In this document: piece by piece, positions 44,612 through 53,157 of the stretch
Layout of the letters: each line of letters starts with the position of its first letter
Position numbering within the stretch: position 1 is the first letter of the stretch
DNA from: Flavipsychrobacter sp.
Lineage (GTDB): Bacteria > Bacteroidota > Bacteroidia > Chitinophagales > Chitinophagaceae
Direction of reading: 5' to 3'
Assembly: GCA_024508935.1 (NCBI GenBank)
Contig: JANINW010000011.1
Coordinates: 78,255 to 142,254 of the forward strand
DNA: 64,000 nucleotides
Program-made: the position numbers and the translations under genes
Notes under the pieces: model-generated
Databases searched by the model: none
The model's input: only the letters and a program-made list of their open reading frames with translations
What the model was told of the DNA's origin: nothing

Positions 44612-44640
44612 AAAAAAGCCGCTCAACAAGAGCGGCTTTA
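44612..44640 (-). terminator. Terminator after the dnaB region
   Basis: AAAGCCGCTC/GAGCGGCTTT stem with loop AACAA. The minus strand ends in TTTTTTA. Another copy of the recurring AAAGCCGCT core. Confidence 0.85.
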
Positions 44641-44669
44641 TAACGGTTATTAGTAAGCAAGAGTTTTTT

Positions 44670-45008
44670 TTAAAATGGCGCGTCATCATCTGGCCCGGCT
44701 TGACCCGGAGGAGGCATGCGGAACTGCGATGGTGGCGGAGGCATATCATCATCATCAAAATTATAGTCATTGGCCTTTGATGGCATAGTCTGGAAGCCGC
44801 CGGGGATGAACATTTTCGAACCACCGAATTCACCCGGGTCCCTGCGTATGCCTGCCTGCGGATTATCGCCTGCAGGTTTAAACCCGCCACTGCCGGCGCC
44901 AGGAGGAAACCCGCCGCCACTGCCAAAGCCACCATCGAATCCGAAATTATCGGCAGGAAGGTCTACGAATTTCTGGTATTCTTTTATGAAGCGCACTTTT
45001 ACTGTATC
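44670..45008 (-). pseudogene. dnaB: C-terminal part of dnaB in a different frame
   Basis: Read from 45008 the minus strand gives DTVKVRFIKEYQKFVDLPADNFG, which aligns with the last helicase-core strand of DnaB (GTVRLTF in E. coli). It is then followed by a Gly/Pro-rich tail of about 95 residues ending PGQAGPDDDAPF. The ORF track lists only its last 108 residues as if they were a separate protein starting MRFIKEYQKF. Its frame is offset from the upstream dnaB ORF, which stops at 44999. This makes it the displaced end of the same gene. Confidence 0.85.
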
Positions 45009-46333
45009 GGTACTACCGTTTCTCCCTCAATAGGCTGCCCCATTTCATCATTATTGATACCATAGTATTCCGGGCGGTAGAGGAACATAACCATATCAGC
45101 ATCCTGTTCAATGGCTCCCGATTCACGGAGGTCACTCAACTGCGGCACTTTACTTTCTTTACGGCTTTCTACCGAACGGTTCAACTGCGACAGGGCTATA
45201 ATAGGTATTTCCAGTTCTTTTGCCAGTGCTTTAAGATCGCGTGATATTTTAGATATTTCCTGCTCACGGTTACCTCCTTTGTCTATAGAAGCCTGCATCA
45301 GCTGCAGGTAGTCTATTATAATTAACTGAATATCATGTTTTTGCTTCAGGCGGCGTGCTTTGGCGCGCAGCTCAAAGATGTTCAGGGCCGCCTGGTCATC
45401 CAGGAAGATAGGGGCGGACGCCAGTTTATTCATGCGCTGGGTCATCTGCACAAATTCATGCTCCTGCATACGGCCTTTGGTAATGGCTTCCATGCTTACT
45501 TCCGTTACGGCTGCGAGCATCCTTTTTACCAGCTGTCCCGCACCCATTTCAAGAGAGAAGAAGGCAACCGGGAAAGGCTTGGCACTGTTCATAGATGCAT
45601 TCATGGCCAGGTTAAGACAGAAGGCTGTTTTACCCACCGCAGGACGGGCAGCCAGGATGATAAGATCCGTTTTCTGCCAGCCGGAAGTCAGTTTATCCAA
45701 AGGCACGTAGCCCGATGGAACGCCGGTCAGGTCATCCTTTTTATTTTTGGCTTCTTCTATCTCGTGTACGGTGCGCACCAGTACCTCTTTCAGGCTTTTG
45801 AAGTTCTTACGCAGGTGTTTATCAGTGATCTCGTACAGGTTTGATTCTGCCTTATCCAGCAGGTCGAATACGTCAGTGCTGTCTTCATAGGCATCGCCTA
45901 TTACCTGCCCGGATATGCGTATCAGCTCACGCTGGATGAATTTTTCCATTACAATACGCGCGTGGGCCTCAACGTGGGCACTCGATACTACGCTCATTGT
46001 GAGACGGGTAAGGTAATATGCACCGCCTACTATCTCCAATTCATCTGTTTTGCGTAGTTCTTCAGTCACAGTCAGCAAGTCTACCGGCATACCCTTATCG
46101 AAAAGGCGGCGGATAGCTGCATATATCTTTTGGTTAGCGTCTACATAAAAGCAGTCTGCGCTTTGAATGATCTCCAGTACCTCGGCCAGCTTATCCTTTT
46201 CCAGCATTACGGCACCCAGTACCGCTTCTTCCAGCTCGGGAGCCTGGGGTGGTACCTTGCCATAAACAAGGTTGGTTATATCTGGTTTCCTGCTACGTGT
46301 ATTGCCAAATTCTTTCTTGATGTTTAATGCCAT
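44999..46333 (-). CDS. dnaB: Replicative DNA helicase DnaB, frameshifted near the C-terminus
   Basis: 444 codons of DnaB, the 5'-3' replicative helicase. The N-terminal domain covers APELEEAVLGAVMLEKD...; Walker A is ARPAVGKTAF (about 219-228); Walker B is LIIIDYLQLM; the following SQLNRSVESR and LSDLRESGAIEQDADMVMFLYRPEYY are intact. It then reads ETVVPIQ and stops. In DnaB generally this point continues with roughly IIxGKxRNGPxGTVRL; that KxRNG segment carries the arginine finger. The segment is absent and the rest lies in the next frame (44670-45008). Either a sequence error or a broken gene; see findings. Confidence 0.9.
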   Translation of the reverse strand: MALNIKKEFGNTRSRKPDITNLVYGKVPPQAPELEEAVLGAVMLEKDKLAEVLEIIQSADCFYVDANQKIYAAIRRLFDKGMPVDLLTVTEELRKTDELEIVGGAYYLTRLTMSVVSSAHVEAHARIVMEKFIQRELIRISGQVIGDAYEDSTDVFDLLDKAESNLYEITDKHLRKNFKSLKEVLVRTVHEIEEAKNKKDDLTGVPSGYVPLDKLTSGWQKTDLIILAARPAVGKTAFCLNLAMNASMNSAKPFPVAFFSLEMGAGQLVKRMLAAVTEVSMEAITKGRMQEHEFVQMTQRMNKLASAPIFLDDQAALNIFELRAKARRLKQKHDIQLIIIDYLQLMQASIDKGGNREQEISKISRDLKALAKELEIPIIALSQLNRSVESRKESKVPQLSDLRESGAIEQDADMVMFLYRPEYYGINNDEMGQPIEGETVVPIQ

Positions 46334-46554
46334 CGTGGGTTAGTCTGTTATATATGTTGTATTTATGTCCCTTAATACTTCTCCCAGTACCGTTTTAACG
46401 GTTTAACCTTTACTTATCATTGCGGTAACAATTTCTTCATGTTAACCAAGGATTAAAAAAAGGTTAATGGAGCGTTGTAAAACCTAATGTAGTCTGAAAA
46501 ATGAAAGTGCAAACGCTTTGAAAAAACAAAACTTATAAATGTGATGCTCACCTC

Positions 46555-46604
46555 TTGTACACCAGTTTATCCCCATATCCTTATAGAAACAGTAGTATTG
46601 TACA
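46555..46604. promoter_or_regulatory. Paired TTGTACA sites resembling the recA upstream region
   Basis: TTGTACA at 46555-46561 and 46598-46604 (43-bp period, against 41 at recA) flank TTTATCCCCA and a TATAG, echoing the order seen upstream of recA. The similarity is partial and may be chance. Confidence 0.35.
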
Positions 46605-46698
46605 CAAAGTTAAGCATCAATACACAGGTATTTCACATAGTACCCACAATAAAATGTGTATAAAACTTTATAAGCCAGATTTTTGCAAAAGGATGCGA

Positions 46699-46733
46699 TT
46701 TGCTATAAACATGCCACGCTTGGGCTATCTTTA
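46699..46733 (+). promoter_or_regulatory. Possible promoter of pheT
   Basis: TTTG (46699-46702) and TATCTTTA (46726-46733) resemble the -33 and -7 elements with a 23-nt spacer; the final G of the -7 consensus is replaced by A. It lies 23 bp before the ATG. Confidence 0.4.
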
Positions 46734-46756
46734 CCACAAAATTCATTCAAAATTAG

Positions 46757-49162
46757 ATGATAATCTCGTACCAGTGGTTGCTCAATTACCTCCCGGAAGC
46801 GCTCCCGGTAGGCGATCTGGGCAATATTTTGACATCCATAGGCCTTGAAGTTGAAGCAATAGAACCGGCAGAAGCAGTAAAAGGAAGCCTTGCAGGGCTT
46901 GTGATAGGAGAGGTGCTCACCTGTGAGAAACACCCTAATGCGGATAAACTCAAAATTACAACAGTAAATATAGGCAACGGCCGGGAACCACTTCACATCG
47001 TATGCGGCGCACCCAATGTGGAAGCAGGTCAGCGGGTAGTAGTGGCACCGGTTGGCACCACAGTACATCCTACAGAAGGAGAAGCTTTTTTGATAAAAAG
47101 TGCCAAAATAAGGGGCGAGCAAAGTGAAGGGATGATCTGTGCCGAAGATGAGATTGGTCTTGGTAAGAGCCATGCTGGCATCATGATATTGCCCGCAGAT
47201 GCACCAATAGGCATGCCGGCAAAGGAATATTTTAAAATACCGGATGCTGACTTTGCAATACATATTGGTCTTACCCCCAATCGCAGCGATGCTATGAGCC
47301 ATATTGGTGTGGCCAGGGATGTGTGCGCCTATTTATCGCACCACCGGGGTGGAAAATATGCTGTGAATATGCCTGTAGTAAATATGCCGGCTATAGGTGA
47401 TAAGCAAATAGGTATAGCAATAAACATAGAAAACGCAGATGCATGTGCCAGGTACACAGGTATCAGCATAGCAGGCGTTAAAATAGCACCTTCCCCTGAA
47501 TGGCTGCAGCGAAGGCTGAATGCTATAGGCATTAGATCTATCAACAACGTGGTAGATATTACCAACTACGTATTACATGAATATGGCCAGCCATTGCATG
47601 CATTTGATGCAGATAAAATACAAGGGAATGCAATACATGTGAAATGCCTGCCGCAGGACACTAAATTCAACACACTGGATGATAAAGAGCGTAAGCTGAA
47701 TGATAATGACCTGATGATATGCGATGCGGTACATGGATTATGTATTGCAGGTGTGTTTGGTGGCGCGGGCAGTGGGGTGTCTGATACTACAACCAATATT
47801 TTCCTGGAGAGTGCTTATTTCGATGCTACCTATGTAAGGCGTACTTCTATGTTTCATGGGCTGCGTACGGATGCCGCTACTCATTTTGAAAAAGGCGTAG
47901 ACATCAATAATGTAGTGCCTGCGCTGAAACGTGCAGCAGCACTTATTGTTGAAATAGCCGGCGGACAAATAGCTTCGGAAATAAAAGATGTAGTGGCGCG
48001 CGAAATATCGCCTGTAAAAGTACATGCTACTTATAGTTATATCCATAAGCTGAGTGGTAAGAACTATGACAAAAAATCAATAAAAGAGATATTGGTTGCA
48101 TTGGGTTTTGTGGTAGAGGCTGAAACAGAAGAAGGGTTGACCCTGGCAGTACCATCTAATAAGACAGATGTAAAGCAACCGGCTGATATAGTAGAAGAAG
48201 TATTGAGGATAGACGGACTGGATAGTATTGAGATACCCGACAGGCTGAATATCAGCCTGAACAGGCCAATGCCCAATGACAGGGGAGAGCGGGATAAGAT
48301 AGCTAATACATTAAGCGCCACGGGCTTTAAAGAGATCGTTACCAATTCCATAGTAAACAGTAAGTATTATCCTGAGCGTACAGACCTTGTACGTATGCTC
48401 AACAGCCTTACGAGCGAACTGGATGTATTGCGTCCCTCTATGCTGGAAAGCGGCCTGGAGATCGTACAGTATAACTGCAATCGCCGGAATACAGACCTGG
48501 CGTTGTACGAGTTTGGTAAAACATATACTCTGGAAAATGGAGGTTATAAGGAACAAACACAACTAGCACTGTATGTGACTGGTGACGTAAGTTCTAAAAG
48601 CTGGAACCAGGTTCCGGGCACGGGAGATGTATATTATCTGAAAGGTATTATACAAAACCTGTTTGCATTAGGTGGTGTCAGCAAGGCAGCTATCAGCTAC
48701 GATGAGGATGGTACTAAATGGAAATGGAAGAACGAGGTATTGTGTGCTATTGAAGAAGTGCCGGCTAAAACACTGAATGCTTTTGATATAAAGCAGCCTG
48801 TTTATTTTGCGTATATCAATTGGGACTTGTGGCTGAAAGCGACTGCGGCAAACAAAATCCGCTACAACGAAGTGGCTAAGTTCCCGGCCGTGGAGCGCGA
48901 CCTTGCAGTGATATTGGATAAGTCAGTTACTTACCTGCAGGTACAGCAGGTGACTGACCAGCAAAAAATTGAATCATTAACTGGTTTTGGGTTGTTCGAT
49001 GTGTTTGAGAGTGAAAAACTTGGCGCAGGTAAGAAATCTTATGCATTGAATTACACATTCCAGTTACAAGACCGTACCTTAACAGATGGGGAAATAGAAC
49101 AGGTAATGACGCAATTGATGAATGCGTATAAAACTAAACTGCAAGCTCAAATTCGTGAATAA
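46757..49162 (+). CDS. pheT: Phenylalanyl-tRNA synthetase beta subunit
   Basis: An 801-residue PheRS beta chain (bacterial long form), partner of PheS in the alpha2-beta2 enzyme. The tRNA-binding EMAP-like domain (LVIGEVLTCEKHPNADKLKITTVNIG) is at residues about 40-150. The B3/B4 domain follows (VDITNYVLHEYGQPLHAFDADKI), then the B5 domain (KEILVALGFVVE), the core catalytic-like region, and a C-terminal FDX-ACB anticodon-binding domain (YNEVAKFPAVERDLAVILDKSVTYLQV). pheS is elsewhere, as usual in Bacteroidota. Its stop overlaps the next start (TAATG), implying translational coupling. Confidence 0.96.
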   Translation: MIISYQWLLNYLPEALPVGDLGNILTSIGLEVEAIEPAEAVKGSLAGLVIGEVLTCEKHPNADKLKITTVNIGNGREPLHIVCGAPNVEAGQRVVVAPVGTTVHPTEGEAFLIKSAKIRGEQSEGMICAEDEIGLGKSHAGIMILPADAPIGMPAKEYFKIPDADFAIHIGLTPNRSDAMSHIGVARDVCAYLSHHRGGKYAVNMPVVNMPAIGDKQIGIAINIENADACARYTGISIAGVKIAPSPEWLQRRLNAIGIRSINNVVDITNYVLHEYGQPLHAFDADKIQGNAIHVKCLPQDTKFNTLDDKERKLNDNDLMICDAVHGLCIAGVFGGAGSGVSDTTTNIFLESAYFDATYVRRTSMFHGLRTDAATHFEKGVDINNVVPALKRAAALIVEIAGGQIASEIKDVVAREISPVKVHATYSYIHKLSGKNYDKKSIKEILVALGFVVEAETEEGLTLAVPSNKTDVKQPADIVEEVLRIDGLDSIEIPDRLNISLNRPMPNDRGERDKIANTLSATGFKEIVTNSIVNSKYYPERTDLVRMLNSLTSELDVLRPSMLESGLEIVQYNCNRRNTDLALYEFGKTYTLENGGYKEQTQLALYVTGDVSSKSWNQVPGTGDVYYLKGIIQNLFALGGVSKAAISYDEDGTKWKWKNEVLCAIEEVPAKTLNAFDIKQPVYFAYINWDLWLKATAANKIRYNEVAKFPAVERDLAVILDKSVTYLQVQQVTDQQKIESLTGFGLFDVFESEKLGAGKKSYALNYTFQLQDRTLTDGEIEQVMTQLMNAYKTKLQAQIRE

Positions 49163-49437
49163 TGCAGCAACTGGATATACTAAATATCAAATTAGATGCA
49201 CTGCTGAAAAAATATGCAGCACTACAGGCCGAAAATAAAAGCCTGAAAGATACTGTTGCACGCCAGCTGCAGCAGATAGACACGCTGAATGAAAAGGCCG
49301 GCAGGCTGGAAGAAGACAGGCATGTGGCAGATATAGGCAAAGTAGTTGCTGATAATACTGATAAGGCGGGGGTACGTAAACAGATAGATAGCCTGATTGG
49401 TGAAATAGACAAAATTCTTATTACGCTGAATGATTAA
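49162..49437 (+). CDS. Small coiled-coil protein encoded after pheT
   Basis: A 91-residue, almost wholly helical protein with heptad-like spacing (LDILNIKLDALLKKYAALQAENKSLKDTVARQLQQIDTLNEKAGRLEED). It resembles the ZapB-sized coiled-coil protein often found next to pheT and zapA in Bacteroidota, but no zapA follows here. A role in cell division is therefore speculative. The ATG overlaps the pheT stop by one base, and its own stop overlaps the next gene. Confidence 0.75.
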   Translation: MQQLDILNIKLDALLKKYAALQAENKSLKDTVARQLQQIDTLNEKAGRLEEDRHVADIGKVVADNTDKAGVRKQIDSLIGEIDKILITLND

Positions 49438-49921
49438 GTGTGCTCACCTGTATTGGCTAATTATTGCTGGCATCCTGTTTGCAGCTTGCACACCAGAAAG
49501 GGATCCGTGCCTACAGCCCAAGTCTGTATCATTGCGCTTTGGAACCTATAAAACGGCCGATACAGGCACTTTGGGCAAGGATTCTATATTGCCTGCTGCA
49601 ATTATAGGTATGGTAGATAGTCCGTACGTTTTTTACCTGGGTGCGAAAAGCAATAAATACCAGTTGCTATTGTCGCCATTGGCAGATAGTGTACGCTGGT
49701 TTATTATGCCCGATAGCAATGCTGCCAATAAAGTATTGAGAGATACTGTTACATTTCATTACCAGAAGCATTTGCATTTTATTTCTACCGGCTGCGGCTA
49801 TAATTATTATTATACGCTTAATAATATTACCCAGACAGATAATTATATCGATTCCATTAAGATCACCAATGCGGAGGTAACTACTGAAGCTAATATTGAA
49901 CATGTTAAAATATTTTATTAG
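49430..49921 (+). CDS. DUF6452-like lipoprotein
   Basis: A 163-residue lipoprotein with signal sequence ending in a lipobox (LIIAGILFAAC, acylated C20), followed by TPERDPCLQPKSVSLRFGTY. The mature part is beta-rich, with paired cysteines in DPCLQ and STGCGYNYYYTL. The pattern resembles the DUF6452 family, usually next to a DUF6048 outer-membrane protein, as here. Function unknown. It overlaps the coiled-coil gene by 8 bp and the next gene by 20 bp. Confidence 0.7.
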   Translation: MIKCAHLYWLIIAGILFAACTPERDPCLQPKSVSLRFGTYKTADTGTLGKDSILPAAIIGMVDSPYVFYLGAKSNKYQLLLSPLADSVRWFIMPDSNAANKVLRDTVTFHYQKHLHFISTGCGYNYYYTLNNITQTDNYIDSIKITNAEVTTEANIEHVKIFY

Positions 49922-50594
49922 TATATATTTTTTGATGTTTTCTTTTGCAGCTTCTGCGCAGGAGGATATGGAAGACGATGAGCCGTCAAAGCCGGTTGTA
50001 AAGGCAGATTCTTTTCATCAGCTAAGGTTTGAAGCTGATGTGTTCAAACCCATTATGTTCTCCCGCAGTGCAGACAGGAAGGAATACGGTTTTAATGTTG
50101 ACTATTACTGGAAAAAGGAATTGTATTTTGTATTGGAAGGCGGGGCCGGCAATGCCAGGCTCCGGTACCCCGATCTGCAATATGATACCCGTAATACTTT
50201 TTTCAAAGCAGGTATCAATAAGGGCATACTTAGCAGACTCAGCACCAAAGACTGGGATATGGCTTTTATAGGGCTTCGGTATGCTGTAGCACCTATTACC
50301 AGGAGCGCCGGTACCTATGCTGTAGTAGATTCTTTTTTTGGCAGTACAAATGGTGTAATAGCCCCTCAAAATATTACTGCTCATTGGGTAGAAGTAACCG
50401 GTGGTGTAAGGGTTGAACTAATAAAGGGCTTTTTTGCCGGGTGGAATGTACGGGGTAAATTCAGGCTGAATGGGAAAAAGTTTACGGAATTGCCGCCGGT
50501 ATATATAGCCGGTTATGGCAAGGGTGATAAGAACAGTGTTTTCGATTTCAATTTTTATATAGCTTATGCCATACGGTGGCGAAAGCACCCCTGA
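49902..50594 (+). CDS. DUF6048-like outer-membrane protein
   Basis: 230 residues from the ATG at 49902 (MLKYFISIYFLMFSFAASAQ, signal peptide); the track uses a TTG two codons earlier. After an acidic stretch (EDMEDDEPSKP) come beta-barrel-like strands: QLRFEADVFKPIM, FNVDYYWKKELYFVLEGG, HWVEVTGGVRVELIKGFFAGWNVRGKF, ending FDFNFYIAYAIRWRKHP. Overlap with the lipoprotein gene suggests the two products act together at the outer membrane. Function unknown. Confidence 0.7.
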   Translation: MLKYFISIYFLMFSFAASAQEDMEDDEPSKPVVKADSFHQLRFEADVFKPIMFSRSADRKEYGFNVDYYWKKELYFVLEGGAGNARLRYPDLQYDTRNTFFKAGINKGILSRLSTKDWDMAFIGLRYAVAPITRSAGTYAVVDSFFGSTNGVIAPQNITAHWVEVTGGVRVELIKGFFAGWNVRGKFRLNGKKFTELPPVYIAGYGKGDKNSVFDFNFYIAYAIRWRKHP

Positions 50595-50600
50595 TGGCTG

Positions 50601-51986
50601 CTATAGCACACCATAAGTCACTTCACTTTCTTTTAGTGCTTTTTCCAACTCTTTTTCTCGTTTCTGTATCTGCAGGCGGGTAGGGGAAAATACCCATTTA
50701 GTACGTAACCGGTTCAGCCGGTCTTTTGGCGGCAGGAATATCAATCTTTTCAGCCAATTCCAGGCTACAAAATGTTTAAATACATTGGAGACTTTTACCA
50801 GGTAGATAACCGTAGTAGCATCGCACTGGCTCAGTAAGGACTGTAGTTCCCCCACATCTGTAAGGGATGATATGCATAATACCGCCCCTTTTCGGGCATT
50901 GAAATATTGAAGTGGGCTCCTGTCATGCTGCCAGTCACTGTTGCTGATGATCCTTGCACTCTTTTCTGCTTCTGTTAAATGCTCCGGTACATGCAGCTCT
51001 TGCTCCGGTATATAACGCAGCGCCCATTCTTTCTTTGATAAAGTGTCATATACCGTCCAGACGCTGTTTTTATAATAGTTGAGCATCTCTTTAAAATATC
51101 CTTCGCTTAACCATTGGCGTCTCGTGGCAGCATAAAAAGAAGCATAGAAATACAGGTGAGAAGCATAAGGTTCAAACATTTCGGGTACCCGCACCACAAG
51201 GTCCCTGTTTTTGGCATACACCTTCCAAACAATACGGCGTACGTCATCACCGCTTTCAAAGTCTTTATAATTATGATATTCCCCTTCTACCCGCCGCAAC
51301 TGTTCTATACGCACATCCATGCTCTCTGTCTGTTTGGGATATACATCCTTATCCTCATCTTTGGCCAGCACAGGTGGCTGGTAAAAACTTCCCGCAAGCG
51401 GCTGCGAGGCCGCAAAAGAAAAGAGGTGCAGCATATCTTCAAAATAAACAAAGCTCCCTTTTAATTGGTATTCTCTTACATCAGGCAGTTCTATTCTGCT
51501 TTTGCCGGCAATAGCTGCTCTTAATATGCTCTTCTCTTTACGTTTATTAGACAGCAGGCTGAATTTGCCGGTCATGTTATGGTCGTCGTAGATCAATCGC
51601 CCTTTTACAAAACCCAGGAGAGGACGTTGTACTCCTTCCAGCAAAGCATTGAGAAATAGTTTGTTTTTTTTGCCTTGTATACTTTCCGTTGTAAAATTTA
51701 CCTGTAGCGAAATATTGTTTTTTTTGCGGATCCAGAGGTAATACAACCAGCTTACGAATGTGCTGACTATAGAAAGGACTACTAATCCCGTCACAAACCA
51801 CAGGGCTATTTTCCCCATTAAAATAAGAAATGGCCTGGTGGCGGTTGGGTCATCATTGGTTACCAATGGCTGGTATAATAAACGGAATGAAATGTAAACG
51901 GCAACTCCACACAGAAGCGTATTGATTGTAAAGGGAAAATACTGTGCATAATAACGGATGTACCATTTAATTTGTCGCCATTTCAT
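50601..51986 (-). CDS. DUF58 domain membrane protein
   Basis: A 461-residue protein with two membrane helices near the N-terminus (about residues 17-40 and 58-84) and a DUF58 region: VRIEQLRRVEGEYHNYKDFESGDDVRRIVWKVYAKNRDLVVRVPEMF, the conserved Y-x-x-GDDxRxIxW motif. DUF58 proteins are usually encoded beside a MoxR AAA+ ATPase and VWA proteins. No such genes are seen here, so this copy is detached from the usual cluster. The protein lacks the later VWA-like extension and its role is unknown. Confidence 0.8.
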   Translation of the reverse strand: MKWRQIKWYIRYYAQYFPFTINTLLCGVAVYISFRLLYQPLVTNDDPTATRPFLILMGKIALWFVTGLVVLSIVSTFVSWLYYLWIRKKNNISLQVNFTTESIQGKKNKLFLNALLEGVQRPLLGFVKGRLIYDDHNMTGKFSLLSNKRKEKSILRAAIAGKSRIELPDVREYQLKGSFVYFEDMLHLFSFAASQPLAGSFYQPPVLAKDEDKDVYPKQTESMDVRIEQLRRVEGEYHNYKDFESGDDVRRIVWKVYAKNRDLVVRVPEMFEPYASHLYFYASFYAATRRQWLSEGYFKEMLNYYKNSVWTVYDTLSKKEWALRYIPEQELHVPEHLTEAEKSARIISNSDWQHDRSPLQYFNARKGAVLCISSLTDVGELQSLLSQCDATTVIYLVKVSNVFKHFVAWNWLKRLIFLPPKDRLNRLRTKWVFSPTRLQIQKREKELEKALKESEVTYGVL

Positions 51987-52121
51987 AAATACCTGCTGAC
52001 TTTCCTCTTTTTAGTGAAAATAATAAATAAGAGACGATGAACCTGTTAAAAGATATAGAAGATTTACTGTTGGTTCAGTTCTTATTATTTAATTTTAAGA
52101 TGAATTGATAAAACCATTTCT

Positions 52122-52916
52122 ATGAAACACTTCATCGCTATTTCTTTCTGTGTCCTTTTTTCCTGCCCTTTATTTGCGCAGCCGGGTAAAGGATATGCAC
52201 ATGAAGCAGCAGAAAAAAAATATGGAGAACCCGGTAAGGACAAACTGGAAGGCTGGATGGCTAATGTGGCCAATGCTAAAACAGAAGCAGCCTATGATTT
52301 TCCGTTATATATAAGCATGCATATAACCAGCTATAAGAATGAGGATAAAAAGGAGTCTGACATTCAATATTACATTAATGGTGCACAGAACACAGTAGGT
52401 TTCAAAGCGGCAGATGACAATAACAAAAAACGCAAGGATGAGATGTTCATGATCTATGATCATAAAAATCATAGCATGATCATGCTGAACGAAAAGGAAA
52501 AATCGGCAATGGCTATGAACCTAAATGCTTTTATGAGCGGAGATGCCATTAAAAGACGTGATGAAGGCAAGGGTGAAGCGCCTAAAAATGACATGAAGTG
52601 CAATAAAACCGGCAAGAGTAAAACCATACTTGGTTATAAATGCGAAGAATATGTTTGTATTGATGAGGACCGTAACCGGAAGAGTGAAATATGGGTAACA
52701 ACAAAGCTTAAAGGAGGAGGATTATCGCAGGCCTCGGCTTCCAATCCGTGGGCAGCTTATTTCAGTAATGCGGAAAAGATGGGAGGTATGATGATGGAAG
52801 GCAATTTTTACAAAAACGAGCATATAGAAAGCTCTATTGTTGTAACTGAGATCAATGAAAAATCAGATAAATCGGTGAAAATGAGTGATTACACTATGAA
52901 GCAATCATTCAGGTAG
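52122..52916 (+). CDS. DUF4412-like exported protein
   Basis: A 264-residue secreted protein with signal peptide MKHFIAISFCVLFSCPLFAQ. The middle part (MFMIYDHKNHSMIMLNEKEKSAMAMNLNAF) and KTILGYKCEEYVCIDEDRNRKSEIWVTTKL match the DUF4412 pattern: a probable lipocalin-like beta fold in which a reporter-like stretch CEEYxC precedes an IWVT strand. Function unknown. Asn/Lys/Met-rich composition. It is divergent from the DUF58 gene and stands alone. Confidence 0.75.
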   Translation: MKHFIAISFCVLFSCPLFAQPGKGYAHEAAEKKYGEPGKDKLEGWMANVANAKTEAAYDFPLYISMHITSYKNEDKKESDIQYYINGAQNTVGFKAADDNNKKRKDEMFMIYDHKNHSMIMLNEKEKSAMAMNLNAFMSGDAIKRRDEGKGEAPKNDMKCNKTGKSKTILGYKCEEYVCIDEDRNRKSEIWVTTKLKGGGLSQASASNPWAAYFSNAEKMGGMMMEGNFYKNEHIESSIVVTEINEKSDKSVKMSDYTMKQSFR

Positions 52917-52920
52917 GTGG

Positions 52921-53031
52921 TTAAACATTAATAAGTATTATAGCAGCGATAGCTATATAAATACAAACCAGGGTAGCAGTGATCCATCCGGAGCCGGATT
53001 GTGTTTGTTTCAGGGGCAATTTGTAAGACAT
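52921..53031 (-). CDS. Possible 36-residue single-pass membrane protein
   Basis: An open frame below the ORF-track length limit: ATG at 53031 gives MSYKLPLKQTQSGSGWITAT then a 15-residue hydrophobic stretch (LVCIYIAIAAIILINV) and a stop at 52921. An AGAGAAG precedes the ATG. It fills the gap between DUF4412 and the MauE-thioredoxin gene, and the amphipathic head plus single helix is plausible for a microprotein. It could be chance. Confidence 0.35.
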   Translation of the reverse strand: MSYKLPLKQTQSGSGWITATLVCIYIAIAAIILINV

Positions 53032-53157
53032 CTTCTCTTATTTATATCCTTAAATATTCACAGGCATGAAACCTCTGTTGTCTATATGTTTAATACAAAT
53101 ATTGCGCCAAAAAACTATAAAGCAAATACCTGACAAAAAAATTACAGTTAATTAAGA

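Larger units (their letters stand above)
46334..46756. other. Intergenic region between dnaB and pheT
   Basis: 423 bp of A/T-rich DNA with no supported gene; the 46555-46848 ORF lacks codon-like content and overlaps pheT. It contains two TTGTACA sites, a TTTATCCCC stretch, a DnaA-box match TTATACACA on the minus strand (46655-46663) and a promoter-like element before pheT. It presumably holds the divergent promoters of dnaB and pheT. Confidence 0.6.

Noticed and set aside
44670-44996. Independent 108-residue Gly/Pro-rich gene after dnaB
   Set aside because: Its first residues continue the DnaB core in the shifted frame, so it is the displaced dnaB end.
46334-46756. Replication origin between dnaB and pheT
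   Set aside because: Only one consensus DnaA box and one near match; no box cluster, DNA-unwinding repeats or dnaA/dnaN nearby.
46703-47302. 199-residue ORF antisense to the start of pheT
   Set aside because: It overlaps a well-supported gene, has no start signal and shows the unlikely Cys/Tyr/His-rich content of an antisense shadow.
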